DNA of 46,693 nucleotides. Origin: an uncultured Microscilla sp. (lineage in GTDB: Bacteria > Bacteroidota > Bacteroidia > Cytophagales > Microscillaceae). Location of the stretch: contig NZ_CANLRP010000052.1 in NCBI RefSeq assembly GCF_947493425.1, forward strand, positions 1 to 46,693, given 5' to 3'. The number at the start of each line of letters is the position of its first letter. Position 1 is the stretch's first letter. The position numbers and the translations under genes were made by a program. Of this stretch, positions 31,611-41,200 are shown in pieces. The notes beneath the pieces are model-generated. The model ran no database searches and had not been told where the DNA came from. It was given only the letters and a program-made list of their open reading frames with translations.

Positions 31611-32777
31611 ATGATGAGAAAAATACTCATTTTATGCCTGCTTTCAGGACTTTTGGTAGACACTGTTAACGCTCAACGTCGCAAACGCAACCGTCGTGAT
31701 AAAGATAAAACAGAAACTACTACCACTACTGTTACTCCTGTAACTAAAGACTCTACTAAAAAAAGAAAGAGAATTTTGCTTAAGCCTAAGGATTTATCTG
31801 ATCAAATGGCTTATCACTCTTTGAAAGAAGCACTCAAAAATGCAGACAGTGTTTTTGTGCTTGATTTTCCACTCAAGAAATTCACTTATTTCCCCAAAGA
31901 CATACTCAAATTGCGTAATCTACAAGTACTGGAAATGGTTTATGGTGAGCTCGATTCACTACCACCAGTAATTGCCGATTCGTTGGACTACCTACAAGTG
32001 CTTAACCTGAAAAACAATAAACTGACGTCGTTGCCCACAGAAATGGCAAAGATGAAGCATTTGAGGAGACTAAATCTTGAATATAATTTACTGGAAGACA
32101 TTCCTGATGTAATGGCAAATATAAGTGGGCTTCGCTCATTAAATATCAAGTTTAACCGTTTGTCAAAGATATCAGATAAAATTGGGGCACTTACTCAACT
32201 CCAAACCCTTGATCTTACCGCCAATGGCATTACAAGTTTGCCCAAATCGTTTGGGCAACTGAGTCAGCTTCAGGAACTGAATCTTCAGGCAAACCGTATC
32301 ACTACTTTGCCTATGTCTTTTACTCAGTTGGCTAACCTAAAAAAGCTCAACCTTCGTCAAAATCGATTCAAGGTTTTTCCTTCACATATTTTTTCGCTTA
32401 ACCAACTGACTTCTCTCAACTTGCGAAAAAATAAGTTTTCTCAAATACCTTCGGGTATTACCCGCCTTCAACAGTTAGAAGAGCTGAATTTGCAGCAAAA
32501 TGCCCTCAGTAGCTTGCCAACTGGTATTGCTGCCTGGAAAAAGATGAAGAAACTAAATTTAAGCAAAAATAAACTAACCAATTTTCCTGTAGAGATCAGT
32601 CAATTATCTAATCTTGAGGAACTTAATTTAAGCTTTAATCAAATATCTACCATACCTGCTAACATTGGTCAGCTCAAAAAGTTAAAGCTTTTGAACGTCG
32701 CGAATAACCGATTATCTTCCGCTGAGAAGAATAAACTTCGAAGTGTGTTGCCAGTTACTACTACCATTATTTATTAG
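31611..32777 (+). CDS. Secreted leucine-rich-repeat protein
   Basis: A 388-residue exported protein with signal peptide (about 1-21, KILILCLLSGLLVDTVNA). A basic and Thr-rich linker (RRKRNRRDKDKTETTTTTV) leads to roughly a dozen LRR units of 23 residues (LxxLxxLxLxxNxLxxLPxxI), from about residue 65 to 385, for example LQELNLQANRITTLPMSF and LKKLNLRQNRFKVFPSHI. It contains no second domain and no T9SS sorting signal. LRR proteins bind other proteins; partner and location (periplasm or surface) are unknown. A second Met follows the first immediately, so the start could be one codon later. Confidence 0.85.
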   Translation: MMRKILILCLLSGLLVDTVNAQRRKRNRRDKDKTETTTTTVTPVTKDSTKKRKRILLKPKDLSDQMAYHSLKEALKNADSVFVLDFPLKKFTYFPKDILKLRNLQVLEMVYGELDSLPPVIADSLDYLQVLNLKNNKLTSLPTEMAKMKHLRRLNLEYNLLEDIPDVMANISGLRSLNIKFNRLSKISDKIGALTQLQTLDLTANGITSLPKSFGQLSQLQELNLQANRITTLPMSFTQLANLKKLNLRQNRFKVFPSHIFSLNQLTSLNLRKNKFSQIPSGITRLQQLEELNLQQNALSSLPTGIAAWKKMKKLNLSKNKLTNFPVEISQLSNLEELNLSFNQISTIPANIGQLKKLKLLNVANNRLSSAEKNKLRSVLPVTTTIIY

Positions 32778-32831
32778 TATGGCAATGCCTTTTATGAGCA
32801 CAATAATTGTTCAAAAAAACTATTAAATCCT

Positions 32832-33203
32832 GTGAAATCACAACGCAAATTTGTCAATGTTTTACTAACTATTATTGCTTTTGTCGGATTGTTTGGGCTT
32901 ACATCATACTTGGTAAAAAAGCAACAAACTCCTGAACCACAAAAAAAACAAGTCCCAACCAAGCAAGCTGTTCAAGCAAAACATACGGCTAAAGCCAACA
33001 AACCTGTTCATCGGCCATTGGCTGCTCGTAAGGTAAGTAAACCCGTGCAGGGCGACTTACCTCAGGTTTACCACTTAAAAAATAAGCTGAAGGCTACTAA
33101 AGCTGCTTACAAAAAGTTGTTAAACCAACATGACTCTTTAAAGAAGGTAGCTGAAATATTGCAAAAACCTACTCAAAAAGCCGAAAGTGGCAGAGATAAA
33201 TAA
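32832..33203 (+). CDS. Small single-pass membrane protein, GTG start (paralogue 1)
   Basis: A 123-residue protein beginning at GTG, reading KSQRKFVNVLLTIIAFVGLFG. One membrane helix (about residues 8-28) is followed by a Lys/Gln/Pro/Ala-rich linker and a short coiled-coil-like helix (LKNKLKATKAAYKKLLNQHDSL). Its start, N-terminal SQRK-[FL] block and helix resemble the next gene, so the two look paralogous. Function unknown; location just after the LRR gene on the same strand. Confidence 0.55.
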   Translation: MKSQRKFVNVLLTIIAFVGLFGLTSYLVKKQQTPEPQKKQVPTKQAVQAKHTAKANKPVHRPLAARKVSKPVQGDLPQVYHLKNKLKATKAAYKKLLNQHDSLKKVAEILQKPTQKAESGRDK

Positions 33204-33237
33204 TACTATTTATAAAATAAAGCATTAACTTTGTACT

Positions 33238-33271
33238 CCGCTTTTAAACCATCGTTTAAGAGCGGTTTTTT
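33238..33271 (+). terminator. Terminator between the two small membrane-protein genes
   Basis: 12-bp stem, CCGCTTTTAAAC (33238-33249) and GTTTAAGAGCGG (33254-33265) with one G-T pair, loop CATC, then TTTTTTATT. It ends the upstream gene 35 bases after its stop and lies 23 bases ahead of the next start. Confidence 0.8.
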
Positions 33272-33293
33272 ATTTACTTAATCACCTACAAAC

Positions 33294-33515
33294 GTGGAAT
33301 CACAGAGGAAACTCCTCCGGGTATTATTTATGATCATCGGAGGGATCGCTTTTTTCTTATTGGTGTCTTACAGACCCACCAGTCATACCAAGGTATCGAC
33401 ACACCCCAAAACAGACTCAAGCCTGTACTACAAGGCCAAAATTAAACTTCTCGAAAAGGAACTTAAAAGCCACCAAAAGCTTCTTAAGGCTTCTTTAATA
33501 AAGGTACAAAGGTGA
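33294..33515 (+). CDS. Small single-pass membrane protein, GTG start (paralogue 2)
   Basis: A 73-residue protein starting at GTG with ESQRKLLRVLFMIIGGIAFFLL. It keeps the SQRK block and single helix of the preceding gene but lacks most of the linker; the C-terminus is a basic helix (KIKLLEKELKSHQKLLKAS). A hairpin (33517-33527 with 33532-33542) follows the stop. Function unknown. Confidence 0.5.
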   Translation: MESQRKLLRVLFMIIGGIAFFLLVSYRPTSHTKVSTHPKTDSSLYYKAKIKLLEKELKSHQKLLKASLIKVQR

Positions 33516-33556
33516 CCAATCAGCCAATTGTTTGGCTGGTTGCAAGCAGGTCGTTT

Positions 33557-34669
33557 TTATACAATTTCCCATTGGATTTTATCTTTTTCCAAAAACAAAT
33601 GAATTGTAGTATTTTGCTGCTCTAAATGAGAGTACAAATCAAAACAGGCATCTTCTATATAACCAAACAAAGAGGTGCGTAATCCACGTGCGCCTGTTTC
33701 CATTTCTATAGCTTGGTCTACGATCTTTACAAGCACATCATCGTCTATTTTCAATGATGATTTTACCAAGGCTAGTTCTTTTTCATAGCGCTTGAGGGTA
33801 TTTTCTACTAAAATATCCTTAAGATGTGCTTTGTCTAAAGGATGAAAGGGTACAATGCGTGAGAAACGCCCAATAAGCTCTGGCATAATACCATACTCTT
33901 GAAAATAGACGGTTTTGTTCAGGTCATTTTCGTTTAATTGATAGGCAATGGCATCGGTATAAACAGTTTCGGTTTTGCTGCCAAAGCCTATTTGTTGGTT
34001 ATGATGATTAATAGTTTTGGTAATGCCCGAAAATGCACCCAATGCTACAAAAGAGATAAACTCAGTACTCATTGTATCACGTGGGGCATATGCCGAATGA
34101 CTCAATTCTTCGGGAACATCTACCTCGGCACCCTCCAGTATTTTTAATAGCTCTTTTTGCACACCAAAACCACTGACATCTTTAGTGGTGCCTTGCCCGG
34201 CAAATACTGCACTGTTTTTACTAGTAGACAGCTTATCAAACTCATCTAAACATACTACTCCCAAGGCAGCAAGGTCGTAGTTGCCATCTGCTGCGTTTAC
34301 CAAGCGAGTAAGTATAGATACCACATCTTGCCCAATATACCCTGTTTCGGAGTAAGAAGTAATATCAATTACAGTAGTGGGTAGGTGAAGGATTTTGTTG
34401 AAAACAATGTCGACTAAGTAGGTTTTGCCCGACCCGGTAGGGCCTACCAATAAATAGTTGTCTTTGGGGGGCAATTCATCTTTGGGTATTTTGTCTACAA
34501 ACACGTTCTTCAAGCGACGAATATGGCGGCAAGCCATGAGGCTAATAGCCTGTACTGCTTTGTGTTGTCCTATATAACCATGTAAGCGCACTTTATTGTA
34601 AATGTCTTGTGGGGTATGTGACATTTGTGTCAAGATAAAATCTTCTATGCTTTGGTAATACTCTTCCAT
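33557..34669 (-). CDS. ClpX-like AAA+ unfoldase lacking the zinc-binding domain
   Basis: A 370-residue AAA+ ATPase closest in plan to ClpX. Motifs: Walker A GPTGSGKT (76-83), the pore loop TGYIG (109-113), Walker B VVCLDEFDKL (138-147), an IGFG loop at 227-230 where ClpX docks onto ClpP, the arginine-finger region PELIGRFSRIVPFHPL, and the C-terminal small domain with GARGLRTSLFGYIEDACFDL. The four-cysteine N-terminal zinc domain of ClpX is absent; about 30 unrelated residues take its place. It may be a second, adaptor-independent ClpX paralogue. Whether it partners ClpP is inferred from the IGFG loop only. It converges on the small membrane-protein genes. Confidence 0.8.
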   Translation of the reverse strand: MEEYYQSIEDFILTQMSHTPQDIYNKVRLHGYIGQHKAVQAISLMACRHIRRLKNVFVDKIPKDELPPKDNYLLVGPTGSGKTYLVDIVFNKILHLPTTVIDITSYSETGYIGQDVVSILTRLVNAADGNYDLAALGVVCLDEFDKLSTSKNSAVFAGQGTTKDVSGFGVQKELLKILEGAEVDVPEELSHSAYAPRDTMSTEFISFVALGAFSGITKTINHHNQQIGFGSKTETVYTDAIAYQLNENDLNKTVYFQEYGIMPELIGRFSRIVPFHPLDKAHLKDILVENTLKRYEKELALVKSSLKIDDDVLVKIVDQAIEMETGARGLRTSLFGYIEDACFDLYSHLEQQNTTIHLFLEKDKIQWEIV

Positions 34670-34841
34670 TCTTTGATTGGTCGTTGTTTCTGAAAAGATA
34701 AAAAGAAAATATTTACTGACAAATAACCATCATTTTCTCCGTAGTTAGTTCCAACTAAAGCTTGGCTATTTTTTTAGCTTACCACTAACTTTTTTACCTT
34801 TATTTTTTGTAAAATTACTCAATAAACTATCTGCAAACAAT

Positions 34842-35681
34842 ATGGCTTTAGATTGGAAAACCGTCAAAGAATACGAAGATATTACTTATAAAAAACTCAA
34901 TGGAGTAGCACGCATTGCGTTTAACCGTCCTGAAATAAGGAATGCGTTCCGTCCCAAAACCATTGCTGAGATGTTGGATGCATTTACTGATGCACACGAG
35001 AGCAACGAAATTGGTGTGATTTTGCTAACCGGTGAGGGCCCTTCGCCTAAGGATGGAAAGCATGCATTTTGTTCAGGGGGTGATCAAAATGCCCGAAGCG
35101 CCAGAGGCTACAAGGGCTTAGATGGGATTGCACGCTTCAATGTATTGGATTTACAGCGATTGATCCGCTTTATGAACAAAATCGTGATTGCGGTAGTACC
35201 TGGTTGGGCAGTTGGTGGCGGACACAGCCTGCATGTAGTATGTGATATGACGCTTGCCAGCAAAGAACACGCTATCTTTAAGCAAACCGATTTGGACGTA
35301 GCAAGTTTTGATGGTGGATATGGATCGGCTTACCTGGCACGTCAGATTGGTCAAAAACGTGCGCGTGAGATTTTTTTATTAGGAAGAAGCTATTCTGCCG
35401 AAGAAGCATACCAAATGGGAATGGTGAATGCAGTAGTGCCCCATGACGAGCTAGAAAACGAGGCGTATCAATGGGCACAAGAGATTTTGCAAAAAAGCCC
35501 CACTGCAATCAAAATGATTAAATTTTCTTTTAACCTCATAGATGATGGATTGGTAGGACAACAAGTGTTTGCTGGCGAAGCTACTCGTTTGGCTTATCAA
35601 ACCGAAGAGGCAGAAGAAGGACGCAATGCTTTTTTGGAGAAAAGAAAACCCGACTTTGATAAATTCCCAAAGTTTCCTTAA
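34842..35681 (+). CDS. menB: 1,4-dihydroxy-2-naphthoyl-CoA synthase
   Basis: Crotonase-fold enzyme of menaquinone synthesis that cyclises o-succinylbenzoyl-CoA to DHNA-CoA. The 279 residues carry MenB signatures: the N-terminal RIAFNRPEIRNAFRPKTI, the CoA-binding FCSGGDQNAR, PGWAVGGGHSLHVVCDMTLAS (oxyanion hole), KQTDLDVASFDGGYGSAYLAR with the active-site Asp/Ser region, and the C-terminal EGRNAFLEKRKPDF. The length is right for MenB (about 275-285). Menaquinone is the quinone expected for complex I (nuoB here) in Bacteroidota. The other men genes are not in the window. A terminator follows. Confidence 0.95.
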   Translation: MALDWKTVKEYEDITYKKLNGVARIAFNRPEIRNAFRPKTIAEMLDAFTDAHESNEIGVILLTGEGPSPKDGKHAFCSGGDQNARSARGYKGLDGIARFNVLDLQRLIRFMNKIVIAVVPGWAVGGGHSLHVVCDMTLASKEHAIFKQTDLDVASFDGGYGSAYLARQIGQKRAREIFLLGRSYSAEEAYQMGMVNAVVPHDELENEAYQWAQEILQKSPTAIKMIKFSFNLIDDGLVGQQVFAGEATRLAYQTEEAEEGRNAFLEKRKPDFDKFPKFP

Positions 35682-35697
35682 AAAAGGAAGTGCTTCA

Positions 35698-35728
35698 AAC
35701 GATCAGTTAAATAGCTGATCGTTTTTTA
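35698..35728 (+). terminator. menB terminator
   Basis: AACGATCAG (35698-35706) pairs with CTGATCGTT (35715-35723), loop 8 nt, followed by a T-run. Confidence 0.85.
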
Positions 35729-35749
35729 TGCTTTGCCAAAATCTTTTAC

Positions 35750-36769
35750 TTATACCAAGCTCTCTTTCTCTTCTTCTGTTACTTTCTCTTGCATACCAAA
35801 ATAGCTCACTGGATTAATTTGCGCCTGTTTGTCTAGTTTGATAGGGTAAATAATGAAGTAATAAACTATAAAAGCAGCTGAACCTCCAATAATAAGCAGC
35901 TTCAAAAAGATGGGGGCATCGGTAAGACGGGTGACAAAACTTTCGAGAAAACCAGCAATGATAAACACTGGCACAAGACCTACAATAATTTTTGTTCCTT
36001 TGACTGCCCCTCGTCTAAAAGATACGCTTCGCGAGTAGGTACGCGGAAATAAAATGCTATTGCCTAAAGCAAAACCAGCTGCTCCAGCAATAATAATTGC
36101 AGAGATTTCGAGCGTGCCATGTATCCATATACTTAACACTGATGTCCAAAGTAGCCCTTTTTGATAGAAAAAAAACTGAAAAGTTCCTAACATAAAGCCA
36201 TTTACCATGAGAAAATATCCAGTGCCAAACGAGAAAAGCAGCCCCAAGGCAAAGGTGTTAAAAGCCACCCTGATATTGTTCATAGTAATAGAAAAAAACA
36301 TATCGTTTTGATGAGTCCCCTTATACACTGCCATGGGGTCACCGTTTTCTATGTTACGCAATGTCATGTTTACATAACCATCTCCTAATATCAAACGGGC
36401 AAAGTGATCGTCGTAGGCTGTAGAAAGTGCCCCCAGCAAACAAGCAATAAAAAAGATAAGAAAAGAATAGAAAAACTCTTTGTGTACACTGCGAAATAGT
36501 TGAGGCAGCTCATATAGCCAAAAGCTGATGATGCGGCTTCCAACTTCACGACGATTGCGGTAAATAGATTGGTGAACTTTAGCGGCAAGATTGTTCAAAT
36601 AGGCGGTTGTTTTGCCTCTGGGATAATTGGTGCGGGCATAAGCCAGGTCGTCAGTGATTTCGATGAACAAATTGGCCAGTTGATCGGGGTTGGGACGTTT
36701 TTTCTTCAACAAGTTCTCAAACTTTTCCCATTTATCTATATTTTTCTTTACAAAGGTGGTTTCACGCAT
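35750..36769 (-). CDS. SpoIIM-like (stage II sporulation protein M family) membrane protein
   Basis: A 339-residue inner-membrane protein of the SpoIIM/DUF95 family. A soluble N-terminal part (RETTFVKKNIDKWEKFENLL…YARTNYPRGKTTAYLN) leads to about five or six hydrophobic helices. The family segment NNIRVAFNTFALGLLFSFGTGYFLMVNGFMLG is clear, followed by WIHGTLEISAIIIAGAAGFALG. In non-sporulating Bacteroidota this family is often encoded beside RDD-family proteins, as here (divergent gene at 36882). Its role in these bacteria is not known. Confidence 0.8.
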   Translation of the reverse strand: MRETTFVKKNIDKWEKFENLLKKKRPNPDQLANLFIEITDDLAYARTNYPRGKTTAYLNNLAAKVHQSIYRNRREVGSRIISFWLYELPQLFRSVHKEFFYSFLIFFIACLLGALSTAYDDHFARLILGDGYVNMTLRNIENGDPMAVYKGTHQNDMFFSITMNNIRVAFNTFALGLLFSFGTGYFLMVNGFMLGTFQFFFYQKGLLWTSVLSIWIHGTLEISAIIIAGAAGFALGNSILFPRTYSRSVSFRRGAVKGTKIIVGLVPVFIIAGFLESFVTRLTDAPIFLKLLIIGGSAAFIVYYFIIYPIKLDKQAQINPVSYFGMQEKVTEEEKESLV

Positions 36770-36881
36770 GAATTTTCACTTTTTTTGTTCATCTCAACAG
36801 GTTAAAAAAGCGTTTAATAACTTGTAATTTGCGGCTGATACCTTGCTGCTCTTTGCTAATGTACGCAAAAACAATGAAAAG

Positions 36882-37622
36882 ATGAGTAGAGTTAGTATTG
36901 AAACTACCCAAAATGTTCAAATAGATTATGACCTGGCCAGCATTGGTGATCGTATACTCGCTTTTCTTATCGATCTTGCCATTATTGTATCATACCTTAT
37001 TGTAGCACTTTTTATTTTGTACCACCTAGGTGAATCACTCGTACAAAGCCACCTTTTTGTCCCCTTCCGGATAATTTTATTTTTGCCTGTGTTATTTTAT
37101 ACATTGGCTTCTGAGGTGCTTTTCAATGGGCAAACTGTGGGTAAAAAACAAAGAAAAATAAAGGTAATATGCGTAGATGGTTCTCAACCCACGGTTACTC
37201 ACTACCTTATCCGTTGGGTACTGCGTATTGTAGACATTTACTTATTACAAGGTGCTGTAGCAGTTATAGCTCTCTCAGTCAATGGCAAAGGGCAGCGTTT
37301 GGCAGATATGGCTGCAGGCACTACAGTAGTAAAAGTAAAACCCAAAATAGAGCTTGCCGATCTTAGACGCATTTTTAAGACTATAGATGATGAGCATTAC
37401 CAACCTACTTATGAACAGGTGTTGATATTGTCTGATAATGACATTAATATTATCAAAGATCTCATAGCAAAACGTAAAAAAATACGTGACCCTCAAATTT
37501 TTCACTCGCTGGCTCAAAAGATACAAGAAACACTCAATGTCACTTATGATGGCCAACCTATGCCTTTTTTACGTACAATACTGCAGGACTATAATTACTT
37601 GGCAAATAAGGAGGAGTTTTAA
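36882..37622 (+). CDS. RDD-family membrane protein
   Basis: A 246-residue membrane protein of the RDD family. VQIDYDLASIGDRILAFLIDLAIIVSYLIVALF gives the Arg and two Asp for which the family is named, then TLASEVLFNGQTVGKKQRKIKVICVDG and GQRLADMAAGTTVVKVK. A soluble C-terminal tail (about residues 165-246) is rich in charged residues. I chose the ATG at 36882 because the 13 residues added by the start at 36843 look non-coding. It is divergent from the SpoIIM-like gene; the pair probably works together. Confidence 0.82.
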   Translation: MSRVSIETTQNVQIDYDLASIGDRILAFLIDLAIIVSYLIVALFILYHLGESLVQSHLFVPFRIILFLPVLFYTLASEVLFNGQTVGKKQRKIKVICVDGSQPTVTHYLIRWVLRIVDIYLLQGAVAVIALSVNGKGQRLADMAAGTTVVKVKPKIELADLRRIFKTIDDEHYQPTYEQVLILSDNDINIIKDLIAKRKKIRDPQIFHSLAQKIQETLNVTYDGQPMPFLRTILQDYNYLANKEEF

Positions 37623-38280
37623 AAGCCCTAAAGCCTTAGTACTTTGGGTACTAAATTCCTTTCACATTAGATTCGGAGGATTTAGCAACTCGCCACAGCA
37701 TAGCTGCCCCGATGAATCGCACTGGCGTCAACTCAACTTTTCAGCTGAAGGCTTTAAATTACTGATAAACAATATCTTAATTTAAAAAATAAGTACCTTT
37801 TAAAGTTACTTGATCTTGATGTACACACACGGAACGCGTGCGTTAGCTGTTCAAGAAAGCTCCTAAAACTTCTGTGGCTACGGTTCCAATATGCTTCGGA
37901 ATTCAGAAAACGAACTCTGCCAGTTCCCTGCAGAATAAATTTTGTAAGTTTGACAGCCGCCAAAATAACCTCGAAATAATGTAGAATTTACTTAGTTCCC
38001 AAAGCACTAGGTAACAGGGTTCACACCTTAGCAACAAATTTTATAGCATGCTGATTTCTAATAGTTTATAAAATGCGTAAGTGAAAATTATTTAGCGCCT
38101 TCTTAATAAAGACCACCCATCCACCAAACATTTTGTTCACTTGGACTACTTTATTTTTTGCGTTTTACTTAGTAACTTATAAGAGTTAATATTACTTTAG
38201 ACTTAGCGCTTGTTTAAAACTCACTGAAAACCAACACAACCGTTTTAAACAAATGCTTCATTCAAACTCAAAAGAACTAT
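37623..38280. other. Intergenic region with dispersed repeat
   Basis: No gene is seen in 658 bases. Positions 37874-37920 match 201-246 closely, and GGGTACTAA near 37649 matches position 85, so a long decayed repeat likely spans 37640-37930. The rest is AT-rich leader of the histidine kinase gene. Confidence 0.45.
37874..37920 (+). repeat. Dispersed repeat, second copy
   Basis: Shares about 40 of 47 bases with 201-246, in the same orientation, including the unbroken GAATTCAGAAAACGAACT. Confidence 0.7.
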
Positions 38281-41200
38281 ATGAGATGTAGGATCTCTAT
38301 AATCATAGTTTTTATGTACCTGAGCAACTACTTTGGTTATGCTCAGTTTAATTTCCGTTTCAAAAAAATCACGGTAAAAGAGGGCTTGTCACAGTCTGCT
38401 GTTTCTTCTATCATTCAAGATCGTTTTGGTTTTTTGTGGGTGGGTAGCCGCGATGGGCTCAACCGCTACGATGGGTATACATTCAAACAGTATTATCATC
38501 AAGCAGACAACCCTCAAAGTTTGCCCAATAGTACCATTATGCAATTGTCACTCGATCCTCAAAAAAACTTATGGATTAGCACTCCAGGCTTTTTGTCCAG
38601 GTATCAGGTAAACCAAGACAACTTTGTATCTTACCCAATAGCGCTTCCCAAAAATACCTCAAGCGAACCTCTGATTATTAAAGAAATTTATTGGAAAAAC
38701 TCACAAGAAGCATTGCTTACCTCCTCTAAAGGGGTAATTTTGTTCAACACCAACACTCACAAGGTGAGCATACCTAAACGCTATGAAAAGTTTAAAGGAG
38801 TTCATGTATATGCCATTGCCTTTGATGCCCCTATCAGTGAATGGATTGCCACCCACCAAGGAATTTACCAAGCACGAATAAGTGACAATAAAGTAAGCTG
38901 GACTCTACGTCTTGCCAGCAAGCAAGCACCTACTTATGTAATTAAAACGTCAGAAAATGTAGTGATTGGATCGGTACACGAAAATGCTTATGTATTTGAT
39001 GCATTGGAACAGGTTTTCAGGAAGATACCCAAGGCAAAAGGTCAAAAGGTAGTTACAACAATGAAAGAGTTATCTAATAACCAAGTGTGGATATCGTGGG
39101 GAAATGTGAGTATTTTGGATACCAAAGGCAAATACCTGAATAATATCACTTACGAAAAAAACAACCCTTTTAGTTTATCCAGAGATTTGGTTACCTCAGT
39201 ATATGAGTCACAAGATGGCATTATTTGGTTAGGTACCAATGGCTATGGACTCAACAAATTAGACCTTAATCTATCGCGTTTTGGCTACATTGGTGCTTTT
39301 CCTAATACACGTGTTACCCTTGATGAGATGTACACACAGGCAATGTATACAGCCAATGATACCCTACTCTATGTAAGTACTGCACTAGGTTTAAATATCA
39401 TTGATTTGTTCAACAAAAAATCAAGGGTACTCACCAATAATGCCAGTGTACGCAGCAATCGCATCAACTGTATTGTAGCTGATAGCACCCAAAGGCTTTG
39501 GCTTGGGTCACAAGATGGTTTGTGGAAACTTGAAAATGATCAGTTTATCAATGTAGATAACCAAGTAATTGGTAGGAATGTTGGGATCAATCAAATACTA
39601 CTTGTCGCTCCTCATACCCTTATGCTGGCTACTGATGCAGGTACTAAATTGTGGAATTACCAAACCAAGCAATTGACCCACTTGAGCTATACAAAATCAG
39701 TAAACACCTGCCTACCCTTGCCGCAGGGGTTTCTAGAAGGCTCCAGATTAGGGCTACGGGAATTTGATCATCAAGGGCAACTGAAACATCACTTTAAAGC
39801 TGATAACTCCCAATCTCCTGTTCAGGTTAACATTATTACCTATATTTTTAGAGATTCGAAACAACGAATATGGCTAGGCTCCTGGGGGGGAGGGTTGACC
39901 TTATACAACCCTAAAAACCACAAGTCAACGCATTATGGCAAAAAGGATGGCTTACCTAATCTGGTAGTGTATGGTATATTAGAAGATAACCGCCAACACT
40001 TGTGGCTGAGTACCAACAAAGGACTCAGTTTTTTTAATACCAAAACCCGACAATTCAGAAATTTCAGAGAAACCGATGGGCTCCAGAGTGACGAATTTAA
40101 TACAGCATCATTTTTCAAATCGCCTTACGGCAGAATGTATTTTGGGGGCATTAACGGGCTCACTTATTTTGCTCCTGGCACTGCTTTACAAACCCAACGG
40201 TACATTCCAAAAACCACTTTGATTGGCTTTACTATAGACGGTAAACCAGGGCTTCGCCTTGACGAAAGTTTTGGTGTGGAAAGAATAGCTCAAACAGGAT
40301 TGGTTACTCTAGGATCAGCAGTACGTAAGTTTTCGTTTGAAGTAGCTGGCTTGGGTTATTCGTTGCCAGGACACACTCGTTATAAATACAAAATGACGCC
40401 ACTTGATACACGCTGGATAGAAATGGGCAAACGCCGCTATATCCAGTTTAATAACCTTGCTCCTGGTACTTATCAACTTGAGGTAAGGGCGGCTAATTCA
40501 GAAGGGCAGTGGGAAAACAAGGGGCTCAAAATTACAGTAATCATTACCCGTCCTTTGTGGCGACAATGGTGGTTTGTAGCCTTATGTGCAGGGCTTGCTT
40601 TTTGGCTGGTGTTTGTGTTATATATTATTCGCACCCGGCAATTAGAGCGTAAAGCGCAAAAACTTACTGCTACTGTAAAACAACGTACCCAAGAGGTAGA
40701 AACCAAAAATAATGAAATTGAGGCACAGAATGAGGAATTGCAAACACAGGCGGAGATGTTGATTGAGAAAAATGAATTGCTGGAGGCCATCAGGGAAAAC
40801 CTGGAAGACAAGGTAAGGGAACGTACCCAAAACCTCACTCAACTCAATGAAGATTTATTGGAACAAAACACCAAGCTAGAACAGTTTGCTTTTATTACTG
40901 CCCACAACATTCGTGGTCCTATTGCTCGCATTCAAGGTTTACTGCAAATTATGCCCGATGGAGTAGCCCCTGATATAGTAGGTTTTTTAAAGCTAAGCAT
41001 AGATGAGCTTGATCAGGTAATTCGCGATTTGGTCACTATACTGGATGTACGCAATGGAGTAGATCAACACTTTGAAAAGGTAGAATTAAGAGCCTTGCTC
41101 ATGCAAACTATTCAGTCGTTGCAAGATGACATAGATAAAACCAATGCTACGATCAATATTGACCAATTTGCTCCTTTGACTTTAAACGGAGTGCGCCCTT

